Source of the DNA: Desulfuromonas sp.
GTDB taxonomy: Bacteria; Desulfobacterota; Desulfuromonadia; Desulfuromonadales; SZUA-401
DNA: 6,062 bases
Assembly (NCBI GenBank): GCA_002869605.1
Contig: PKUI01000186.1
Span: 1 to 6,062 of the forward strand
Reading direction: 5' to 3'
This document shows positions 1-6,062 of the stretch, one piece after another (position 1 is the stretch's first letter; the number at the start of each line of letters is the position of its first letter). The position numbers and the translations under genes were made by a program. The notes under the pieces are model-generated. The model was not told the DNA's origin, searched no databases, and saw nothing but the letters and a program-made list of their open reading frames with translations.

Positions 1-110
1 ACCGCCGCAAAGCCCCATTCGACGGCCTCTTCGCACAGGTCGTTAATCTGCGCCAAGCTCGTTTCCGGCTTGAGTAGCGTATGGTCGATGAAAGCAGCGG
101 GTGAGCTCAT
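1..110 (-). CDS. deoC: Deoxyribose-phosphate aldolase, N-terminal 36 residues (truncated by window edge)
   Basis: DeoC is a cytoplasmic class I aldolase that splits 2-deoxyribose-5-phosphate into acetaldehyde and glyceraldehyde-3-phosphate in deoxynucleoside salvage. Reading back from the ATG at 110, the visible protein begins MSSPAAFIDHTLLKPETSLA and continues QINDLCEEAVEWGFAA. The IDHTLLKPE block (residues 8-16), followed by a QI..LCEEA helix and GFA, is the characteristic N-terminus of the family. The Schiff-base lysine and the rest of the barrel lie outside the window. The start lies 7 bp after the argJ stop, so it is probably the last visible gene of a secA-argJ-deoC run and may be translationally coupled. 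No convincing Shine-Dalgarno precedes it. An in-frame ATG at 137, inside argJ, would add nine residues (MPITVPDSS), but it also lacks an SD, and the start at 110 gives the more usual family N-terminus. Confidence 0.88.
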   Translation of the reverse strand, partial: MSSPAAFIDHTLLKPETSLAQINDLCEEAVEWGFAA

Positions 111-117
111 CGAAGAG

Positions 118-1314
118 TCAGGTACGGTAATCGGCATTGATACGTACGTAATCGTAGCTTAAATCCGAGGTGTAATAACTCGCACAGCCGTTGCCCAGAC
201 CGAGATCAACAATGACCTTGAATTCGGGCCGTTTGAGTACTTCGGAGGCCCTTGCCTCGGCCTCGGGGCCGGTGGTGACACCGAAGCGATAGACCTCGGC
301 ATCTTCGAAACAAAGCGTCGCCTTCGCCTCATCGATCTCGGCGCCGGAATATCCGACCGCGGCGATAATCCGCCCCCAGTTGGCATCCTCTCCGAAGAAG
401 GCCGTCTTGACCAGGCTCGAGGTGGCAACCGCACGAGCGGCGGTCCTTGCCTGTTCATCATCCAGGGCCCCCTGCACGCTGACCTCGACCAGCTTGGTCG
501 CGCCTTCACCGTCGCGTACGATCATCTTGGCGAGATCGATCAGCACCACCTGCAGCGCCGCCTCAAATTCTTCAGCGGCCGCACTACCAGCTGTGATCTT
601 CTCACCGCCAGCCTCGCCGTTGGCCAACACCAGTACCATGTCGTTAGTCGAGGTGTCGCCATCGACGGTGATGCTGTTGAAACTCTTCTCAACGCAGCGG
701 GTCAGAGCCTGCCGCAGTAAATCCTGTTCGACCTCGGCGTCACACAAAACAAACGCGAGCATGGTCGCCATGTCAGGGTGGATCATTCCGGCACCCTTGG
801 CGATCCCGAGAATTGTGTAGCTCCCTTCACGCCGCTCAATCCGCTGCGTGGCCATCTTACTGTAGGAATCGGTGGTCATGATCGCCTCGGCAACCGACGA
901 TGCACCATCCACAGAAAGCTGTCCGGTCAGCGCCGGGACACTCCGCTCGAAGCAGCCCATCGGCAGGGGGACCCCGATCACACCGGTGGATGAAACTACC
1001 ACCTGCTCAAGGGGCATTTCGAGCACCTCGGCGGCCAACTCGGCACAGCGCTGCGCATCGCTGGCACCCTGTGCCCCGGTACAGGCGTTGGCGTTGCCGC
1101 TGTTGACCAGTATCGCCTGGCAACAACCGCGCTCGGTAACCGCACGACTGAGCACGACCGGAGCCGCAACCACCTTGTTACGGGTAAAAACCCCGGCACA
1201 CTGGGCCGGCTTATCCGAGACGATCAAAGCGAGATCGAGCTTGCCCTTCTTCTTGATCCCTGCGGCACAGCTGGCAAATCGGAAACCCTTAACGCTCATG
1301 TCTTTAGCATCCAT
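118..1314 (-). CDS. argJ: Glutamate N-acetyltransferase / amino-acid acetyltransferase (ornithine acetyltransferase)
   Basis: ArgJ transfers the acetyl group from N-acetylornithine to glutamate, closing the cyclic arginine pathway; bifunctional members also make N-acetylglutamate from acetyl-CoA. The 398-residue length is normal for the family. Landmarks in order are NSGNANACTG (71-80), the SSTGVIG oxyanion-hole region (108-114, T110-G111), and KGAGMIHPDMATML (173-186). Self-cleavage is expected between A183 and T184, giving an alpha chain of 183 residues and a beta chain with Thr184 as nucleophile. Next come TVDGDTSTND (216-225), RDGEGATK (267-274), KTAFFGEDANWGRI (303-316) and the typical C-terminus YVRINADYRT. 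The ATG is preceded by GAGG with 8 nt spacing. It starts 18 bp after the secA stop and ends 7 bp before deoC. Whether it is mono- or bifunctional cannot be read from sequence alone; the separate ArgA-like gene at 5203-5658 makes this a real question. Confidence 0.97.
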   Translation of the reverse strand: MDAKDMSVKGFRFASCAAGIKKKGKLDLALIVSDKPAQCAGVFTRNKVVAAPVVLSRAVTERGCCQAILVNSGNANACTGAQGASDAQRCAELAAEVLEMPLEQVVVSSTGVIGVPLPMGCFERSVPALTGQLSVDGASSVAEAIMTTDSYSKMATQRIERREGSYTILGIAKGAGMIHPDMATMLAFVLCDAEVEQDLLRQALTRCVEKSFNSITVDGDTSTNDMVLVLANGEAGGEKITAGSAAAEEFEAALQVVLIDLAKMIVRDGEGATKLVEVSVQGALDDEQARTAARAVATSSLVKTAFFGEDANWGRIIAAVGYSGAEIDEAKATLCFEDAEVYRFGVTTGPEAEARASEVLKRPEFKVIVDLGLGNGCASYYTSDLSYDYVRINADYRT

Positions 1315-1332
1315 TGACGTTACCTCGCGGGC

Positions 1333-4023
<2,691 letters not shown>

Positions 4024-4036
4024 GCACGTAGACTCC

Positions 4037-4038
4037 TC
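4037..4038 (-). promoter_or_regulatory. secA ribosome binding site (core at 4033-4038)
   Basis: On the minus strand GAGGAG (4038-4033) sits 9 nt before the secA ATG at 4023. The TGA of a 6-codon leader ORF (4057-4037) overlaps its first bases. This entry marks the two overlapping bases; the whole Shine-Dalgarno spans 4033-4038. It supports the annotated start of secA. Confidence 0.5.
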
Positions 4039-4062
4039 ATTTCAACCACTGATTCATACGAC

Positions 4063-4076
4063 GTTGTGCGGACAAC
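4063..4076. repeat. Short inverted repeat in the secA leader
   Basis: The minus strand reads GTTGT-CCGC-ACAAC, a perfect 5-bp inverted repeat with a 4-nt loop. It lies about 40 nt before the secA ATG and near the 5' end of the leader predicted from the candidate promoter. It could be a small RNA stem or an operator half-site pair. At this length chance is also reasonable. Confidence 0.3.
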
Positions 4077-4087
4077 TCAAAGCGCGA

Positions 4088-4117
4088 AGTTTAGCACATC
4101 CGCCAGCTTGCTCACAA
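4088..4117 (-). promoter_or_regulatory. Candidate sigma70-type promoter for secA
   Basis: In the 117-bp space between the M23-gene terminator and secA, the minus strand reads TTGTGA (4117-4112), an 18-bp spacer, then TAAACT (4093-4088). The -10 is preceded by TGC, an extended -10 element. The hexamers match consensus at four of six positions each. It would start transcription near 4081 and give a leader of about 58 nt. A weaker alternative, TTGAGT with a 16-bp spacer to TATGAA, lies closer to the gene. The strong terminator just upstream implies that some promoter must exist in this gap, but the exact one is uncertain. Confidence 0.45.
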
Positions 4118-4153
4118 GCCGATTTGACGCCCCTGTCCTATCCCGTAAAAACG

Positions 4154-4180
4154 AAAAAAGCCCCGGCAAAACCGGGGCTT
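4154..4180 (-). terminator. Rho-independent terminator after the M23 peptidase gene
   Basis: Read on the minus strand, a perfect 9-bp stem AAGCCCCGG / CCGGGGCTT (4180-4158) closes a TTTTG loop and runs into TTTTTT (4159-4154), followed by CG and a further T run. This is a textbook intrinsic terminator beginning about 20 bp after the M23 stop codon. It separates that gene from secA. On the plus strand the hairpin is not followed by a T-tract, so it looks unidirectional. Confidence 0.95.
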
Positions 4181-4201
4181 CGAAAGCATCAAGCAAGAGA
4201 C

Positions 4202-5071
4202 CTAGATGAACTTGTGCGGATTGAGAGGCACACCATTCATACGCACTTCGTAATGCAAATGCGAACCGGTCGAGGTCCCGGTATTTCCAACTGCGGTGAT
4301 CTTGTCACCACGCTTGACGCGCTGGCCAACCTTGACATAGATCTTGGAATTATGTCCGTAGTAGGTACGGTAACCGTAGCCGTGATCGATGACGACCAGC
4401 TTGCCGTAACCGGCTGCGGTCTCGGCACGGCTGACGACACCGTCCGCGGTGGTATAGACCGGGGTCCCGGTACGAGCGGCGACATCGAGCCCTTCGTGCA
4501 TCTTCATACGTCCGCTGAAGGGTGATTTACGCATACCGAAGGTCGAGGTCAGCCATCCCTTGACCGGCCACCCTTGCGGCGTCGCACCGAGGAAAGAACG
4601 CTGGTCGTTAAGAAAACCCTGCACCTCTTCCTGGCTGTCGCGGCGTAAATCGATCGCCATGCGGATCGAGTCGATCTGACGTTGCAGCTCAGAGATTCCG
4701 CTCCCCGAATCGACCTCGAGAGGACCGCCGACACCGTTCATCAGGTCACCCTTCGGTCCAGCCAACTTGGCCATCACCCGAACCTTGGCATCATTCTGAG
4801 CCAGCACGACCATCTCCTTGCGGAGATCAGCAAGGTTAAGAGCCAAGCGTTGCAATTCCCGCATCTGGGTCTGGTTCTCTACACGCAGGCGGTACAATTC
4901 GCTTTCGTCAATTTTGGTCCGGGCATAGTCCCACATGGCGACGCTAAACGCGGAAACCAGCACCAGGCTCATGGCTACGATAGCGCGCATGACCGGGCGC
5001 TCCAGCACGTAGCGCCGAACCCGGTGAGACCCTTCCGGAATAATCAGCACAGTAAATTTCTTGGCAGACAA
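4202..5071 (-). CDS. Membrane-anchored M23 (LytM-type) peptidase
   Basis: This 289-residue protein is predicted to face the periplasm and either cut peptidoglycan cross-links or help control such enzymes. A basic cytoplasmic tail (1-27, with KKFTVLIIPEGSHRVRR) leads to one hydrophobic segment at about 28-47, read here as an uncleaved anchor. Charged heptad-like stretches at about 55-105 and 125-157 suggest coiled coil. The M23 domain (about 167-289) keeps the zinc and catalytic residues: H192 and D196 in MHEGLDVAA, H240 in YYGH, and H271/H273 in SHLHYEVR. A catalytically active enzyme is therefore expected, unlike degenerate EnvC/NlpD-type activators. The start is TTG, supported by a perfect AGGAGGT 5 nt upstream and by the family-like N-terminus; the next in-frame ATG (residue 28) would lose the conserved basic tail. 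It has its own upstream promoter and a strong terminator, so it looks monocistronic. The substrate is unknown. Confidence 0.93.
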   Translation of the reverse strand: MSAKKFTVLIIPEGSHRVRRYVLERPVMRAIVAMSLVLVSAFSVAMWDYARTKIDESELYRLRVENQTQMRELQRLALNLADLRKEMVVLAQNDAKVRVMAKLAGPKGDLMNGVGGPLEVDSGSGISELQRQIDSIRMAIDLRRDSQEEVQGFLNDQRSFLGATPQGWPVKGWLTSTFGMRKSPFSGRMKMHEGLDVAARTGTPVYTTADGVVSRAETAAGYGKLVVIDHGYGYRTYYGHNSKIYVKVGQRVKRGDKITAVGNTGTSTGSHLHYEVRMNGVPLNPHKFI

Positions 5072-5076
5072 GTAAA

Positions 5077-5083
5077 ACCTCCT
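5077..5083 (-). promoter_or_regulatory. Strong ribosome binding site that decides the TTG start of the M23 gene
   Basis: The minus strand reads AGGAGGT, then TTTAC, then TTG. The full anti-16S complement at 5-nt spacing makes the TTG at 5071-5069 the likely initiation codon despite its rarity. Confidence 0.85.
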
Positions 5084-5120
5084 GTACCCCCAAATAATAC
5101 TTGCAGGATATCAACTGTGC

Positions 5121-5151
5121 ATTATAGAGCGACAAGTCGGTATTCTGTCAA
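5121..5151 (-). promoter_or_regulatory. Sigma70-type promoter for the M23 peptidase gene
   Basis: The minus strand carries TTGACA (5151-5146) and TATAAT (5126-5121), both perfect consensus hexamers, separated by 19 bp rather than the optimal 17. Transcription would begin near 5114, giving a leader of roughly 43 nt before the TTG start. The long spacer may lower basal strength or allow regulation by an activator that twists the spacer, but the sequence does not show which. The position, between the acetyltransferase stop and the M23 start, fits an independent unit. Confidence 0.75.
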
Positions 5152-5169
5152 GTTTTTCCTTCATTTAGT

Positions 5170-5186
5170 GCTCTCGACAAGAGAGC
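5170..5186. repeat. Short hairpin after the acetyltransferase gene
   Basis: A perfect 6-bp inverted repeat, GCTCTC / GAGAGC with a 5-nt loop, lies 16 bp after the acetyltransferase stop and just upstream of the M23 promoter. On the minus strand no T-tract follows, only ACTAAATGAAGGAAAAA, so it is a poor intrinsic terminator. It may protect the 3' end of the mRNA or be an operator. CTTGTCG recurs in the promoter spacer (5136-5130). Confidence 0.4.
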
Positions 5187-5202
5187 CCCGAACACCCTAC
5201 AT

Positions 5203-5658
5203 CTACTCAATCGAATAAATCAATGCAGTCTCGTCGCAATCGGGGAATTTCACGCACTTGATGCAGTCGGCCCAGATCTTTTGCGGCAGCTCGGCCTTGT
5301 CAATCTCTTCGAAACCTAGTTTGCGAAAGAAATCAACCTGGTAGGTCAAAGCAAACACCCGCTTGAGCCCGAGGGAGCGTGCCTCCTCCAGGCAGGCCTC
5401 GACCAACTTGCGACCAAGTCCGTGCCCCTTGGCCTCCTCGCCGACGGCCAATGACCTCACCTCCGCAAGGTCCTCCCAGCTGATCTTGAGCACCGAAACC
5501 CCGACGACCCTGCCATCGCTCTCGGCGACATGGTAAGCCCGGATACGGTCGTAGATCTCGGCCAGAGAACTCGAAAGCATCAACCCCTGGGTAGCGTAGC
5601 CGGTCAGCAGATTTTGTATCGACTTGGCGTCTGCGATCCTTGCCTTGCGTATCTGCAT
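5203..5658 (-). CDS. GNAT-family N-acetyltransferase, short ArgA-like (probable N-acetylglutamate synthase)
   Basis: This is a 151-residue single-domain cytoplasmic GNAT protein. Its N-terminus, IRKARIADAKSIQNLL, is typical of the fold. The acetyl-CoA pyrophosphate loop is EEAKGHGLGRKLV (74-86), preceded by a strand with EVRSLAV (66-72). VFALTYQVDFFRKLGFEEIDKAELPQKIW (101-129) resembles the ArgA acetyltransferase domain, where the F..LGF.....LP.K.W pattern recurs. The C-terminus carries three cysteines, C132, C135 and C141, in DCIKCVKFPDCDE. Proteins of this short type, without the amino-acid-kinase domain of classical ArgA, include the mycobacterial Rv2747 N-acetylglutamate synthase; on that basis glutamate is the likely substrate, but this is inference. 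The ATG has AGGAGG at 6-nt spacing. It starts 21 bp after the recN stop, so it is probably co-transcribed with recN. It lacks the kinase-like domain that gives classical ArgA its arginine feedback, so any feedback must act differently. Confidence 0.85.
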   Translation of the reverse strand: MQIRKARIADAKSIQNLLTGYATQGLMLSSSLAEIYDRIRAYHVAESDGRVVGVSVLKISWEDLAEVRSLAVGEEAKGHGLGRKLVEACLEEARSLGLKRVFALTYQVDFFRKLGFEEIDKAELPQKIWADCIKCVKFPDCDETALIYSIE

Positions 5659-5679
5659 CTCAATCCTCCTGGACAGGCC

Positions 5680-6062
5680 CTACGAGGGGCAGGCCATCTC
5701 GGGATTCGAAACCATCTCCCGGGCATGCTCTAGGGTCTTTTCCGTAATCTGGGCACCACCGAGCATGCGCGACATCTCCTGAACCCGCTGCTCGGCATCG
5801 AGCTTCGACAACCGGGTCAGGGTGCGCCCGTCTCGCTCCTGCTTGGCCACATGGTAGTGCCCATCGGCAAAAGCCGCCACCTGAGGGAGGTGCGTAATGC
5901 AGAGCGATTGACGCCCCGCCGCAACCCCCTTGAGTTTCGCCCCGACCGCAGAAGCTGCGCCACCACCGACTCCCGCGTCGACCTCGTCAAAGATCAACAC
6001 CGGCACATCCCCGGCACTCGGGGTCGCGTTCTTCAGGGCCAGCATGATGCGCGAAAGCTCCC
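5680..6062 (-). CDS. recN: DNA repair protein RecN, C-terminal 126 residues (truncated by window edge)
   Basis: RecN is an SMC-like ATPase that acts early in repair of DNA double-strand breaks. Only the C-terminal ATPase lobe is in the window. It opens with ELSRIMLALK, the end of the ABC signature (the preceding partial codon fits the G of GGELSR). It continues with Walker B VLIFDEVDAGVGGG (about 5960-6000), the H-loop CITHLPQVAAFADGHYHV (about 5850-5900), and the family-typical tail GRTLTRLSKLDAEQRVQEMSRMLGG followed by ITEKTLEHAREM. The stop is TAG at 5682-5680. Motif order and the normal end indicate an intact 3' part. The Walker A, hinge and coiled coils are beyond the edge. The acetyltransferase gene follows after 21 bp. 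Confidence 0.96.
   Translation of the reverse strand, partial: ELSRIMLALKNATPSAGDVPVLIFDEVDAGVGGGAASAVGAKLKGVAAGRQSLCITHLPQVAAFADGHYHVAKQERDGRTLTRLSKLDAEQRVQEMSRMLGGAQITEKTLEHAREMVSNPEMACPS

Noticed and set aside
141..150. Perfect 10-bp palindrome TACGTACGTA near the 3' end of argJ
   Set aside because: It falls in codons for the conserved YVRI stretch of the ArgJ C-terminus, so it is probably a coincidence of codon choice rather than an operator.
380..820. Plus-strand open frame of 146 codons opposite argJ
   Set aside because: It is Ser/Ala/Thr-rich, low-complexity shadow coding, and the conserved argJ frame explains the sequence.
5170..5186. Intrinsic terminator for the recN-acetyltransferase unit
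   Set aside because: The stem has only 6 bp and no T-tract follows on either strand, so it was kept only as a hairpin.
4682..5218. Plus-strand open frame of 178 codons opposite the M23 N-terminus and the promoter gap
   Set aside because: The minus-strand gene has a clear SD, promoter and domain; this frame has no recognisable protein features.

Overview
This is an ordinary bacterial chromosomal segment with all recognisable genes on the minus strand. In transcription order, from high to low coordinates, it carries the 3' end of recN, a short GNAT acetyltransferase of the single-domain N-acetylglutamate synthase type, a membrane-anchored M23 (LytM-type) peptidase, complete secA, complete argJ, and the first 36 codons of deoC. 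Base composition is moderately GC-rich. The gene set, the M23 N-terminus (KKFTVLIIPEGSHRVRR) and the short ArgA-like protein with a C-terminal Cys cluster are what I would expect in a Desulfuromonadales/Geobacter-like delta-proteobacterium. That placement is inference from memory of protein families and was not tested by a search.

Control signals split the strip into three likely transcription units. recN and the acetyltransferase gene are 21 bp apart and look co-transcribed. After the acetyltransferase stop comes a short hairpin, then a promoter with consensus -35 and -10 hexamers that should drive the M23 peptidase gene, which starts with TTG behind a perfect AGGAGGT. The M23 gene ends in a textbook rho-independent terminator at about 4154-4180. 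Past it lies a 117-bp gap with a plausible secA promoter. secA, argJ (18-bp gap) and deoC (7-bp gap) then follow as a tight operon-like run.

Functionally the window is mostly housekeeping. SecA is the motor for protein export, and the M23 protein acts in the cell envelope and is itself expected to be inserted by the Sec route. ArgJ and the short acetyltransferase both bear on acetylated intermediates of arginine synthesis, RecN acts in double-strand break repair, and DeoC in deoxynucleoside catabolism. I see no transposon, CRISPR array, tRNA, rRNA, phage gene or disrupted gene, and no evidence of an undescribed system. The points worth a second look are modest: possible doubling of N-acetylglutamate synthesis, the Cys cluster of the acetyltransferase, the TTG start and promoter of the M23 gene, the secA leader, and deoC initiation without a visible Shine-Dalgarno.
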